DNA from: JBOGUF01 sp050696075
Lineage (GTDB): Bacteria > Chloroflexota > Chloroflexia > Thermomicrobiales > UBA6265
Direction of reading: 5' to 3'
Assembly: GCA_050696075.1 (NCBI GenBank)
Contig: JBOGUF010000175.1
Coordinates: 1-63,460 of the forward strand
DNA: 63,460 nucleotides
This document shows, piece after piece, positions 49,457 through 57,834 of this stretch. Position numbers and translations under genes: made by a program. The notes below the pieces were generated by a model that worked only from the letters and a program-made list of their open reading frames with translations, was not told the DNA's origin and searched no databases. Position 1 is the stretch's first letter. Each line of letters begins with the position of its first letter.

Positions 49457-49508
49457 TTGACACCGCGCTCCTTCGGTGATATGGTTCTCTAGTGATGTAA
49501 TGAACCAT
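49457..49508 (+). promoter_or_regulatory. Promoter and operator of the GntR-ABC operon
   Basis: TTGACA (49457-49462), 17 bp, TATGGT (49480-49485), then an inverted repeat ATGGTTC (49481-49487) and GAACCAT (49502-49508). The first arm overlaps the -10, as expected for autorepression by the GntR protein encoded next. Confidence 0.65.
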
Positions 49509-49527
49509 CGTGGTATCCGAGGCGCCA

Positions 49528-49896
49528 ATGTTCGATGACCGCAGCCCGATCTACCGGCAGATCGCCAATCAGATCAAGGCCGACGTCCTCAGCGGGGCGC
49601 TGAAAGGAGACGAGCAAGTCTTGTCGACCAACCAATACGCCGCGTTCTACCGGATCAACCCCGCCACGGCCGCCAAGGCGTTCCAACACCTAGTGGACGA
49701 AGGGATCCTCTACAAAAAACGCGGCCTCGGCATGTTCGTCAGCCCGAATGCCCAAGCGGCGCTGCGAGCGCAACACCGGGCGCGCTTTTTCGCCGACGTC
49801 GTCGACCCGATGGTGGCCGAAGCAAAAACGATCGGCATCCCCCTGCGCGACGTCATCAGCCGGCTCGAATCCGTCGCCAACGAGGATGACCGATGA
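49528..49896 (+). CDS. ytrA-like: YtrA-type GntR regulator
   Basis: A 122-residue short GntR regulator: SPIYRQIANQIKADVLSGAL, winged helix with INPATAAKAFQHLVDEGILY, wing KKRGLGMFVSP, and a short helical tail that pairs dimers. YtrA proteins repress the ABC exporter genes that follow and respond to cell-envelope stress or antibiotics. The ATG at 49528 lies downstream of a strong promoter with an operator. It overlaps the ATPase gene start (ATGA). Confidence 0.85.
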   Translation: MFDDRSPIYRQIANQIKADVLSGALKGDEQVLSTNQYAAFYRINPATAAKAFQHLVDEGILYKKRGLGMFVSPNAQAALRAQHRARFFADVVDPMVAEAKTIGIPLRDVISRLESVANEDDR

Positions 49897-50777
49897 CCCC
49901 GAGCATCGAGGTGGACAACCTCTCTCTACGCTACGGCGAGACGACCGCCCTGGACAACCTGTCGTTCCGCCTCGACGGCGGCCAGATCTACGGCCTGCTG
50001 GGACGAAACGGCGCGGGCAAGAGCAGCCTGCTGGCCGTGCTCGCCGCCTTCCGCCAGGCCACCGCCGGCGCGGTGCGGATCGATGGCCAACCGGTCTTCG
50101 AGAACCCCACCGTCACCCGCCAGATCTGCCTCATCCGCGAAACCGGCGACACGGTCGCCGGCGACGAATCGGTCGAGACCGCTCTCAGCTTCGCGGCGGA
50201 GATGCGGCCGCACTGGGACGCCGGCTATGCCGCCAAGCTCGTCGAGCGCTTCCAGCTCTCGCCGCGCCAAAAGGTAGGCGAACTCTCCAAGGGGAAGTAG
50301 TCCGCGCTCGGGGTCACCCTGGGACTCGCCAGCCGGGCGCCGGTGACGATGTTCGACGAGTCCTATATCGGCATGGATGCGCCCTCCCGCTACACGTTCT
50401 ATGAGGAGCTGCTGGCGGACTTCATCGCCCATCCGCGCACCATCGTCGTCTCGACCCATTTGATCGAGGAGGTGGCGTCGCTCTTCGAGCAAGTCGTGAT
50501 CATCGACAAAGGCCGGCTGGTCCTCCAAGAAGACGCCGAGGCACTGCGTGCGCGCGGCGCCGCGGTCATCGGACCGGCGGCGGCGGTCGATCAGTTCGTC
50601 ACCGGCTTGACGGTGCTCAACGTCAAGCATCTCGGGCCGACCAAGTCGGCGATGGTCTACGGCGACCTCGACGACGCCCGCCGCCAGCAGGCGCGCGCCG
50701 CCGGGTTGGAGATCGGGCCAATTGCCCTCCAAGACCTCTTCGTCCACCTCACCGCACCGACAGGAGACGCCGCATGA
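49893..50777 (+). pseudogene. ABC transporter ATPase (YtrB-like) interrupted by an amber codon
   Basis: The full reading is 294 codons: Walker A GRNGAGKSS (37-45), signature LSKGK near 131-135, TAG at codon 136 (50298-50300), then an uninterrupted continuation SALGVTLGLASRAPVTMFDE with Walker B Asp155-Glu156 and STHLIEEVASLFEQ. Without read-through the protein ends before Walker B and is dead. The neighbouring residues suggest the lost codon was CAG (Gln) or TTG. The operon layout (ATGA overlaps at both ends) is intact, so the mutation looks recent or the codon is suppressed. Confidence 0.8.
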
Positions 50778-51511
50778 CGACCCTTTGGACCAAGCGGACG
50801 TGGGACTTCCCGCGCCGCATGCTCGGCGACCTCATTGGACTCACGCTCTTGTCGTGGGCCGGCTTTGTCGTCGTCATCGCCGCGATCATCGCCGGCATCG
50901 CCATCTTCGACACGGTCGACGAGAGCGTCTGGGAGAGCGTCGCCGGGGCTCCCCCGTGGTACACGGCGTTTATCGGGGGCTATGTGTTCCACGATCTGCT
51001 GCCCCTCTACGTCGCCCACGGGCAGACCCGGCGCGATTTCGCCGTCCAAGCCACGATCTTCACCGTCATCTTCGCCGCCGCGGCGGCCGTCCTGATGGCG
51101 GTGGGCTTCCTGCTCGAACGGGTGCTCTACCGCGTCGCCGACTGGCCGCAGGCGCTCAGCGGGGACCAACTCTATTCCTCACCCACCGACGTGCCGTTGA
51201 TTCTCGTCGAGTTCTGGTTGGTCTTCCTGGTCTGGACCGCCGCCGGGGCGTTGATCGGCGCCGGGTTCTACCGCTCCAACGAAACAGGGTTGTTCACGCT
51301 CCTGCCGGCCACGGTCGTGATCGCGGCCATCGGCATCGCCGTCGGCTCCGACTGGGGACCGTTCGGGGCCCTGATCGACCGCGTCGTCGACGAGCCGGGG
51401 AACCTCCCGCTGGCGGCATCCATCGCCATCGGTCTTGGCGCCTTCGCGCTCACCCTGGCGACGACCTGGCCGCTCGTCCGCGACATCCCGATCCGCACCA
51501 AACAGTCCTGA
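50774..51511 (+). CDS. ABC exporter membrane protein
   Basis: A 245-residue integral membrane protein with about six hydrophobic spans (LIGLTLLSWAGFVVVIAAII, TIFTVIFAAAAAVLMAVGFL, FWLVFLVWTAAGALIGAGFY, LPATVVIAAIGIAVG, AASIAIGLGAFALTLATTW). There is no ABC motif, so it is the permease partner of the ATPase just upstream, which it overlaps by 4 bp. The order regulator-ATPase-permease copies Bacillus ytr-type exporters. Substrate unknown, likely an antimicrobial or lipid. Confidence 0.8.
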   Translation: MTTLWTKRTWDFPRRMLGDLIGLTLLSWAGFVVVIAAIIAGIAIFDTVDESVWESVAGAPPWYTAFIGGYVFHDLLPLYVAHGQTRRDFAVQATIFTVIFAAAAAVLMAVGFLLERVLYRVADWPQALSGDQLYSSPTDVPLILVEFWLVFLVWTAAGALIGAGFYRSNETGLFTLLPATVVIAAIGIAVGSDWGPFGALIDRVVDEPGNLPLAASIAIGLGAFALTLATTWPLVRDIPIRTKQS

Positions 51512-51525
51512 ACAGGAGCATCGCC

Positions 51526-52461
51526 ATGATCGAAGCCCGCGCACTCACCAAATGCTACGGCGACACCGTCGCCGTCGATCAGCTTTCGTTCACCATCAGA
51601 GCAGGCGTCGTGACCGGGTTCCTCGGGCCGAACGGGGCGGGAAAGTCGACCACGATGCGGATGATCCTCGGCCTCGACAACCCCAGCGCGGGATCAGTGA
51701 CGGTGAATGGCCGCTCGTACCGCGACCCCCCCGCGCCGATGCCCGAGGTGGGCGCGCTGCTCGACGCGAAGGCAATCCACGGCGGCCGCTCGGCCTCTCA
51801 GCACCTGCGCTGGCTGGCGAAGGCCGGCAGGATTCCGCCGCGGCGCGTCGACGAGGTGCTGGAGGTGGTCGGGCTGACGGAGGTTGCCGGGAAGCGCATT
51901 GGAGGGTTTTCGCTCGGCATGTCGCAGCGGCTGGGCATCGCCACGGCGTTGCTGGGCGATCCCCAAACGCTCCTCTTCGACGAGCCGGTCAACGGGCTCG
52001 ACCCGGAGGGCATCCTCTGGATCCGCACCCTCTTCAAGCGCCTGGCCGCGGAGGGACGCACGATCGTCGTCTCCAGTCATCTCATGAGCGAAATGGAAGA
52101 GACGGCCGACCACGTGCTGGTGATCGGCAAGGGCCGGCTCATCGCGGACACCACCGTCGCCGCGTTCACGCGCCGCGGCGCCAGAGATCAGGTGAAGGTG
52201 GTCTCGCCGCGGGCAAACGAGCTTGCCCCGCTGTTGGAAGGAGCGGGCGCGGCGGTCGTGAAGGCGGCCGATGGCGCCATGATCGTCGTCGGGTTGGACG
52301 CGGCGCGGATCGGTGAGATCGCCGCGGCGAACGGCATTCCTCTGCACGAGCTGGCGCCACGACGCGCCCGCCTGGAGACGGCATTCATGGAACTGACCCG
52401 GGAGAGCGTCGACTACCAGGCGGCGATCCCGGACGCGCTGTCCGAATCCGCCCGCACCTAA
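51526..52461 (+). CDS. ABC transporter ATPase, second module
   Basis: The 311-residue ATPase has Walker A GPNGAGKST (34-42), signature FSLGMSQRLGIA, Walker B LLFDEPVNGLDPEG and a STHL-like SSHLMSEMEE switch, all intact. A C-terminal extension of about 90 residues is typical of the DrrA/ABC-2 type. CAGGAGCATCGCC precedes ATG. It is intact unlike the first ATPase of the operon, so this module can work by itself with the permease that follows. Confidence 0.9.
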   Translation: MIEARALTKCYGDTVAVDQLSFTIRAGVVTGFLGPNGAGKSTTMRMILGLDNPSAGSVTVNGRSYRDPPAPMPEVGALLDAKAIHGGRSASQHLRWLAKAGRIPPRRVDEVLEVVGLTEVAGKRIGGFSLGMSQRLGIATALLGDPQTLLFDEPVNGLDPEGILWIRTLFKRLAAEGRTIVVSSHLMSEMEETADHVLVIGKGRLIADTTVAAFTRRGARDQVKVVSPRANELAPLLEGAGAAVVKAADGAMIVVGLDAARIGEIAAANGIPLHELAPRRARLETAFMELTRESVDYQAAIPDALSESART

Positions 52462-52483
52462 GTTGGCAAGGAGACGCACCGCA

Positions 52484-53314
52484 ATGACGTCCGCAACCGC
52501 GCGGGTATCCGCGACGCCGGCGACGCCGGCCCGGTTCATTGACACGCTCGCGTCCGAATGGACGAAGCTGACCTCGCTCCGCTCCACCACCATCACGCTC
52601 CTCCTCGGCGCGATCCTCTCGCTGGGAGGGACGGCGCTGATCGCCGCGGTCATCGGCAGCACCTGGGACGACTGGGGCGCGACCGATCGGGCGGAGTTCG
52701 ACCCGATCCTGACCGCCTTCTTCGGCAGCATCTTCGGCGGCATCCTCTTCGTGGTGCTGGGGGTGAACGCCGTCGCCGCCGACTACGCCACGGGGATGAT
52801 GCGCCTGACGCTGACGGCGACCCCGCGGCGCGGCCGGGTCCTCCTGGCAAAAGTCGCGATCGTCTCTCTGGTGACGCTGGGGGCCGGGGCGGTCGTCACC
52901 GTCGGGATGTTTCTGGTCGGTCAGGCGATCTTCGAATCGTACGGCCTGTCCCCGGCCGACCTGGGCGACCCCGACACCCGGCGCGCGATCGTTGGCGCGG
53001 CGCTGCTTGGCCCGGTCTTTCCCGTGATCGGCGCGGCGCTGGCGGTGCTGCTGCGAAGCACGGCGGGCGCGATCACGACGGTGCTGGCGCTCCTCTTTGC
53101 GCCAGCCATCTTCGGACCGCTGCTGCCCGCGTGGTGGCAGGAGAACGTCCTGGCCTACCTCGTCGGTCCGGCGACCGACAGCGTCGTCTTGTCGCACCTC
53201 TCCCCGGACGAGCGCATGTATCTCGACCCCAGCATCGCCCTCGCGGTCGTCGCGGCGTGGCTAGTGGCGTTCGTCGGCACGGCCTATCTCGCGCTCATCA
53301 AACGAGATGCGTGA
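52484..53314 (+). CDS. ABC-2-type exporter permease, second module
   Basis: A 276-residue ABC-2-like permease: a cytoplasmic start ending FIDTLASEWTKLTSLRSTTI, then about six helices (LLLGAILSLGGTALIAAVIG, GGILFVVLGVNAVAADYATG, VSLVTLGAGAVVTVGMFLVG, a GPVFPVIGAALAVLLRS span and a final WLVAFVGTAYLALI). The pattern E-W-T-K-L-x-S-L-R-S is shared by actinobacterial ABC-2 permeases. AAGGAG precedes ATG at 52484. It closes the operon. Confidence 0.85.
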   Translation: MTSATARVSATPATPARFIDTLASEWTKLTSLRSTTITLLLGAILSLGGTALIAAVIGSTWDDWGATDRAEFDPILTAFFGSIFGGILFVVLGVNAVAADYATGMMRLTLTATPRRGRVLLAKVAIVSLVTLGAGAVVTVGMFLVGQAIFESYGLSPADLGDPDTRRAIVGAALLGPVFPVIGAALAVLLRSTAGAITTVLALLFAPAIFGPLLPAWWQENVLAYLVGPATDSVVLSHLSPDERMYLDPSIALAVVAAWLVAFVGTAYLALIKRDA

Positions 53315-53360
53315 CCGCCTCGTTGGTTGGAGATGGATCTGCGCCGCAACTCCGCTCCCC

Positions 53361-53399
53361 ATCGCCCGTAGGGCGATAACCCATCGGCGGTACGCCGAT
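53361..53399. repeat. Two tandem hairpins with compensatory changes
   Basis: ATCGCCC-GTA-GGGCGAT (53361-53377) and ATCGGCG-GTA-CGCCGAT (53383-53399) share loop and outer pairs; the inner pairs differ but each still matches, so base pairing is conserved, not sequence. Confidence 0.6.
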
Positions 53400-53471
53400 A
53401 ACGAGCATGCCAGCCGAGAGGGTTTGCCACAACCAACCGGCCTGGTAACAAACGGCCCAACGACCGGCACG

Positions 53472-53518
53472 CCGGCATGCCGGGCTTCGCCCCAGGGGCG
53501 GCCGCGGGCGCCGCCCCT
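53472..53518. repeat. Palindrome and GC-rich hairpin upstream of the Rieske gene
   Basis: A 12-bp palindrome CCGGCATGCCGG (53472-53483) and a 9-bp stem AGGGGCGGC/GCCGCCCCT (53494-53518). Together with the tandem hairpins they fill most of the 325-bp gap 53315-53639, in which no gene or clear promoter is seen. Confidence 0.5.
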
Positions 53519-53639
53519 CCGAACGACGGGTCGCGTGCACAATGCACCACGGTCATCCTTGACAGATCCCCACTCGCGGCTACTCTCTGGTCTAGACCTC
53601 TGGAGATTAATGCCGCGACAGACCAGGCAGGGGATTAGC

Positions 53640-54761
53640 ATGCAGATGCAAGGGCAGGCGCAATTCGAGCCGACGTTGCCGGGGCGCTACTTCTACGATC
53701 CCACCCTCTATGAGCGGGAGCAGGAGCGCATTTTTTCGCGCATGTGGGTCTGCGTGGGGCGGGCCGATGCGATCCCGGAGGCCGGCGACTTCCTGCTGGC
53801 CGACCTGGGACAGGAGAGCGTGCTGGTCGTGCGCGGGCGGGACGGCGCGATGAGCGCCTTCCTCAACGTCTGCCGGCACCGGGGGGCGCGGCTCCGCACC
53901 GATCCGTGCGGCCACATCGGCGGCGCCATCCAGTGCCGGTACCACGCCTGGTCGTATGGACTGGATGGCCGGCTGCTCGGCGCGCCGAATCTGGCCAAAG
54001 ACGAACGGCTGGACCGCGATGCCTACGGGCTCTTCCCGGTTGCCTGCCACGTTTGGGAGGGGCTCATTTGGCTCAACCTGGCCGATGACCCCGCGCCGCT
54101 CGCCGATCAGATCGAGCCGCCGCTCGTGCAGCGCTTCGGCGACCTCGCCATCTTTCATCGGTACGGCGTGGGCGAGCTGCGGGTCGGCCGGCGGATCGAG
54201 TACGAGGTCGCGGCCAACTGGAAGCTGGTCGTCGAGAACTTCATGGAGTGCTACCACTGCGCCCCGGTCCACCCGGAGCTGACCCGGCTGCTGCCCGCCT
54301 TCCGCCAGGGCACCTCCTACCAGGGCATCCCCGGCGAGGGAACCGCGTTCGCCGGCGACGTCGAGGCCTTCACCCTCTCCGGCCAGGGCGACCGGCCGCG
54401 TTTGCCGGGTCTCCTACCAGAAGACGACCGCCTCTACTACGGCTTCGTCCTCTGGCCAAACGTCTTCATCAACCTCCTGCCCGACCACGTCATCCTGCAC
54501 ACCCTGCAACCGCTCGGCCCGGAACGCTCGCGCGTCGTCTGCGATTGGCTCTTCCACCCGGACGACCTGGCGCGGCCCACGTTCGACGCGACCGGCACGG
54601 TCGACATCTTCGACCTGGTCAACCGGCAGGACTGGGAAGTCTGCGAGTTGGCGCAGCTCGGGATGCGTTCGAAGGCGTACGCGCGGGGCGGCCTCTACGT
54701 CGACAACGAGCGGCATATCGCCGCCTTCCGGGATTTGGTGCTCGAGCGGCTCGGGGATTAG
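53640..54761 (+). CDS. Rieske-type ring-hydroxylating oxygenase, large subunit-like
   Basis: The 373-residue protein has a Rieske [2Fe-2S] centre, C78-x-H80 and C99-x2-H102 (CRH, CRYH), and a mononuclear iron site with NWKLVVENFMECYHCAPVH (His206, His211). This is the alpha subunit of a ring-hydroxylating or demethylating oxygenase; no ferredoxin, reductase or beta subunit gene is next to it, so it must use distant partners. The reaction is unknown. ATG 53640 with GGGG before it, or 53646. The gene ends directly before a GTCATGCTGAG repeat and the insertion sequence. Confidence 0.85.
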   Translation: MQMQGQAQFEPTLPGRYFYDPTLYEREQERIFSRMWVCVGRADAIPEAGDFLLADLGQESVLVVRGRDGAMSAFLNVCRHRGARLRTDPCGHIGGAIQCRYHAWSYGLDGRLLGAPNLAKDERLDRDAYGLFPVACHVWEGLIWLNLADDPAPLADQIEPPLVQRFGDLAIFHRYGVGELRVGRRIEYEVAANWKLVVENFMECYHCAPVHPELTRLLPAFRQGTSYQGIPGEGTAFAGDVEAFTLSGQGDRPRLPGLLPEDDRLYYGFVLWPNVFINLLPDHVILHTLQPLGPERSRVVCDWLFHPDDLARPTFDATGTVDIFDLVNRQDWEVCELAQLGMRSKAYARGGLYVDNERHIAAFRDLVLERLGD

Positions 54762-54777
54762 GCCGCGTTGGCACCCC

Positions 54778-54898
54778 GTCATGCTGAGGCAGCGAAGCAT
54801 CCCCGCGCGAAGCGCACGTCCGGCATCCGACGGGGCGGCTGCGCCGGGGGCTGCCCGTCGGTGCCTCAGGGCGTGCCGCGGCGTCGACTCAGCAGGAC
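54778..54898. repeat. GTCATGCTGAG family repeat, degenerate right end
   Basis: It begins GTCATGCTGAG like the copies at 2639 and 38097, shares GAAGCATCCCCGCGCGAAGC with the inner 2683 element, and ends near a degenerate CTCAGCAGGAC. The insertion sequence starts 23 bp later. Confidence 0.6.
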
Positions 54899-54921
54899 GG
54901 AGCTTGGCACACGCCGCCTAG

Positions 54922-56349
54922 CCCGGATTATTCATGAAGTGACAACGGGGCACCGATTTGGTACAGGTGTGGTTGTCTGACCCGCCTGACCAAAGGAGTG
55001 CCCCGTGATGCGTGAGTCTGCCACAGGATCGCTTCGGTTTGCCGACCTCGGTCCCGTGCCGCTGGAGGTTGATTTCCTGGGCGGCCGGCTCACGAGCGAT
55101 GGTGGGCTGGCCTGGGTCGCCGAGGCCGATGCGGCGTTGGGACTGACGGCCGCGCTTTCGGCGGTGATTCCGGACTGGCGCCGGCGGCGCGGGCGACATG
55201 ACTTGGAAACGCTGGTGGCGCAGCGGGTCTATCAGATCGCGTGTGGCTACGAAGACCAGAACGACGCGGACAGCTTGCGTACGGATCCGCTGCTCAAGCA
55301 GGTCTGTGGGCGCTGGCCGGAGACGGATGCCGATCTGGCCAGTCAACCGACCTTCTCGCGCTTGGAGAACGCGGTCAGCCCCCGCACCTGTTACCGCCTC
55401 GCGGTCGCACTCGGCGAGGTCTACCTGCGGGAGCGGGACCGGGACGGCATCCCGACGCATCTGGTGCTTGATCTGGACGGCACCGACGACCCGACGCATG
55501 GCGACCAAGAAGGCAGCGCCTATCACGGCTACTACGGGCAGGACCAGTACTTCCCGCTGCTGGTCTTCGATGGCGACACCGACCAGCTCATCACCGCGGT
55601 GCTGCGGCCGGGCACAGTCCATGCCAGCCATGGGGTGGTGGCTATCCTCAAGCGCATCGTGCGCGCCGTCCGCGCCCGCTGGCCGGACGTGACCATCGAG
55701 GTGCGCGCCGACAGCGGCTTCGCGATCCCGGCGCTCTACGCCTACTGCGAGCAGGAAGCCATCACCTACCCCATCGGGCTGGTGCCCAATCCGCGCCTTG
55801 CGACGGCAGTCGCCGAGCTGCAGGGGCAGGCCCAGCGCCAATCGATCGCGGCGGATGGGCAGAAGGTGCGCCTGGTGGGGGAAACGCGCTACCAGGCCGG
55901 GTCCTGGCCCGCTCCCCGCCGGGTGGTCATGAAAGCCGAGATCCTGCCCAAAGGCCCCAACACCCGTTTCGTGGTGACCACCCGCGCGGACGCGCCGGAG
56001 CAGGTCTACGCCTGGTACACGGATCGCGGGGAGAGCGAGAACTGGATCAAGGATCTGAAGCGCGGCTGCTTCGCCGACCGGCTCAGTTGCCATTGCTTCT
56101 GGGCCAACCAGTTCCGACTGCTGCTGCATGCGGCGGCCTACTGGCTGCTCGACACCCCGCGGCGCTGGCTGCGCTCCGTCGGCGTGCCCCGGATGACGCT
56201 GGAGACGGTGCGATTGCAGCTGATCCAGATCGGCGGCTGGGTGCGTGAGGGGTGCAACCGGGTGCGCTTACGCCTCGCCTCCAGTCATCCCAGTGAGGCC
56301 TGGTGGCGTGCCCTGGCGGCACGCCCCACGCCTTCATGAATAATCCGGG
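54922..56349. mobile_element. IS1380-family insertion sequence, complete
   Basis: A 1428-bp element with 18-bp perfect terminal inverted repeats CCCGGATTATTCATGAAG at 54922-54939 and 56332-56349. It carries one transposase gene. Flanks read CTAG on the left and TTAG on the right, a possible 4-bp target duplication with one change. The perfect ends and intact transposase suggest recent activity. Confidence 0.85.
55005..56339 (+). CDS. IS1380-family transposase
   Basis: A 444-residue DDE transposase: LVLDLDGTDDPTHGDQEGSA holds the first acidic residue(s), IEVRADSGFAIPALYAYC the second and WYTDRGESENWIKDLKRGCF the closing Glu region, in IS1380 order. It cuts and pastes the element. The stop TGA lies inside the right terminal repeat. 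ATG at 55005 after a plausible GGAG-like AAAGGAG. No frameshift or truncation is seen. Confidence 0.9.
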   Translation: MMRESATGSLRFADLGPVPLEVDFLGGRLTSDGGLAWVAEADAALGLTAALSAVIPDWRRRRGRHDLETLVAQRVYQIACGYEDQNDADSLRTDPLLKQVCGRWPETDADLASQPTFSRLENAVSPRTCYRLAVALGEVYLRERDRDGIPTHLVLDLDGTDDPTHGDQEGSAYHGYYGQDQYFPLLVFDGDTDQLITAVLRPGTVHASHGVVAILKRIVRAVRARWPDVTIEVRADSGFAIPALYAYCEQEAITYPIGLVPNPRLATAVAELQGQAQRQSIAADGQKVRLVGETRYQAGSWPAPRRVVMKAEILPKGPNTRFVVTTRADAPEQVYAWYTDRGESENWIKDLKRGCFADRLSCHCFWANQFRLLLHAAAYWLLDTPRRWLRSVGVPRMTLETVRLQLIQIGGWVREGCNRVRLRLASSHPSEAWWRALAARPTPS

Positions 56350-56509
56350 TTAGCGCTCATCTCTCATCTCCTGACGACCCACGAATTCGGGCCGGATTCC
56401 GCCGGGGAACATCCCCGTTCAGACAGAGAGACGGAGACGATGCCAAAAAGACGCACATATCTGGACGCGGATATGACGGTCCTTGCAGGGCGGCCGGCGC
56501 GGCGCGTGG

Positions 56510-56923
56510 TCAGGCGGCCGGCGCTTCGGCGACGATGCGCGTACCTTGAAGGGTCATGGGGAAGGTCGCCAGCGTGTTGCCCGCGGGGTCGGCGATGGTC
56601 GCGACGATTTCGCCGCCCAGCGTCTGTCCGCCGGAGCCGAGCGTGATGGAGGCGCGGTAGGTCACGGCGGCGAAGAGGTTCCCCTGCCCGTCGGACCCCA
56701 AACCGATGCAGGTGACGATCGCCGTCTCGGGGCCGGTGGCTTCCCACACCCCATGACCCGAACTGGTAAAGATGACGCCGGGCGCGCCCGGCGGCGTCAC
56801 CACCGGATGCTCGGCGGCGACCATGGCGCCGTCGGCGCCGAAGGTGAAGAGGGCGCGGGTCGGCGGCCCGTCGGTTTCGAAGACGGTCGCGATCCAGGAG
56901 CCGACGAGGGAGGGGCGATGCAT
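56510..56923 (-). CDS. Small beta-barrel-like protein, family unknown, paralogue of 60103
   Basis: The 137-residue protein alternates short strands: HRPSLVGSWIATVFETDG, ALFTFGADGAMVAAEHP, VIFTSSGHGVWEATGPETAI, and ends LQGTRIVAEAPAA. It shares the HGxWxATGP motif and the identical tail GTRIVAEAPAA with the protein at 60103-60525. The pattern suggests a calycin-like barrel. The start MHRPSLVG follows AAAGG; longer readings add a poor leader. It lies next to a methyltransferase gene on the same strand, whose stop is 50 bp upstream. Confidence 0.65.
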   Translation of the reverse strand: MHRPSLVGSWIATVFETDGPPTRALFTFGADGAMVAAEHPVVTPPGAPGVIFTSSGHGVWEATGPETAIVTCIGLGSDGQGNLFAAVTYRASITLGSGGQTLGGEIVATIADPAGNTLATFPMTLQGTRIVAEAPAA

Positions 56924-56973
56924 GACTGTGCCTTTCTTTGTCATCGACATGAACACCGGCCTAAGCGACGCCG

Positions 56974-57804
56974 CTATTTCGTTCCGATGGCGATGTGGAC
57001 CTGGTTGCTGAGAACAGCAGGGCCATCACCACCGGATCGCTCGCGGAGCATCTGGTCCAGCGCCTGGCGGACAGCATCCTTCTGCTCCGCCGTCAGTTCG
57101 GCGACCAGCCCGGCTCCAATCGGATTACTGTGCACGACCCAGTTCCACATCTGTTGCGCCGATCGGAATGCGAGTTGCTCGCTCGTCGTCTCCGCGCGAA
57201 TCTCTGTCAGGCCCGCTTCGGCCATGACGCCACCCAACTTCCCTGGGTCCGCTACCTGGAACGGCAGCGGCGGAGGATCCATGGGGAGACCGGTGAAACC
57301 GGGAATGGCGGCGCGCATGGCCCCCAGGAAGACGCCGAGGAATTCGACCTTCGGGGGCGGACCGAAGACGACGAGCAGCACCTGGCCACCGGGCTTGGTG
57401 ACGCGGGCCAACTCGCTCAGCCCGCGTGGCAGGTCCGGAAAGAGCATGACGCCAAACTGCGATCCGGAGATGTTGAAGGTGTCGTCCGCCAGGTCAAGGG
57501 CGTGGCCGTCCATGACGCGGGCCTCCAGATTGGAGAGTCCTTCCGCCCGCGCCCGGTCTTGGAGCCGCGCGACCATGACCGGCGAGATGTCGGTGGCCAC
57601 GACCCGCGCACCGAGGCGCGCCGCCGGAATGCTGAGGGCGCCGCTGCCGGCTGCCACGTCCAGCACCCGCATGTCGGGGCGAAGGCCGGCCAGGCGGAGC
57701 GCGTCCTCTGCCAGGGCCATATGGGAGGGTGTGACGAACTCGTCGTAGCCCGCCGCGATGGCGTCCCATGCGTCCCGCGTTTGAGTCATTTCCCGCGTCG
57801 TCAT
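56974..57804 (-). CDS. Class I SAM-dependent methyltransferase
   Basis: A 276-residue methyltransferase of the UbiE/Mj-like type: VLDVAAGSGALSIPAARLGA (47-66, SAM motif I), ARVVATDISPVMVARLQDRA, LEARVMDGHALDLADDTF and FGVMLFPDLPRGLSELARVT. The protein is soluble and probably methylates a small molecule. AAAGGAGGAAGCA before ATG fixes the start. It is transcribed with the 56510 gene downstream; the deleted hydrolase (57835) lies just upstream. Confidence 0.85.
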   Translation of the reverse strand: MTTREMTQTRDAWDAIAAGYDEFVTPSHMALAEDALRLAGLRPDMRVLDVAAGSGALSIPAARLGARVVATDISPVMVARLQDRARAEGLSNLEARVMDGHALDLADDTFNISGSQFGVMLFPDLPRGLSELARVTKPGGQVLLVVFGPPPKVEFLGVFLGAMRAAIPGFTGLPMDPPPLPFQVADPGKLGGVMAEAGLTEIRAETTSEQLAFRSAQQMWNWVVHSNPIGAGLVAELTAEQKDAVRQALDQMLRERSGGDGPAVLSNQVHIAIGTK

Positions 57805-57834
57805 TGCTTCCTCCTTTGCGACAGATGCCGTCGC

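Noticed and set aside
26750..50300. General recoding of TAG as glutamine
   Set aside because: Several intact genes in the window end in TAG (helicase, DUF433, both VOC twins, DUF4331, DppB), and reading through them would give long unrelated tails; local mutation or suppression is simpler.
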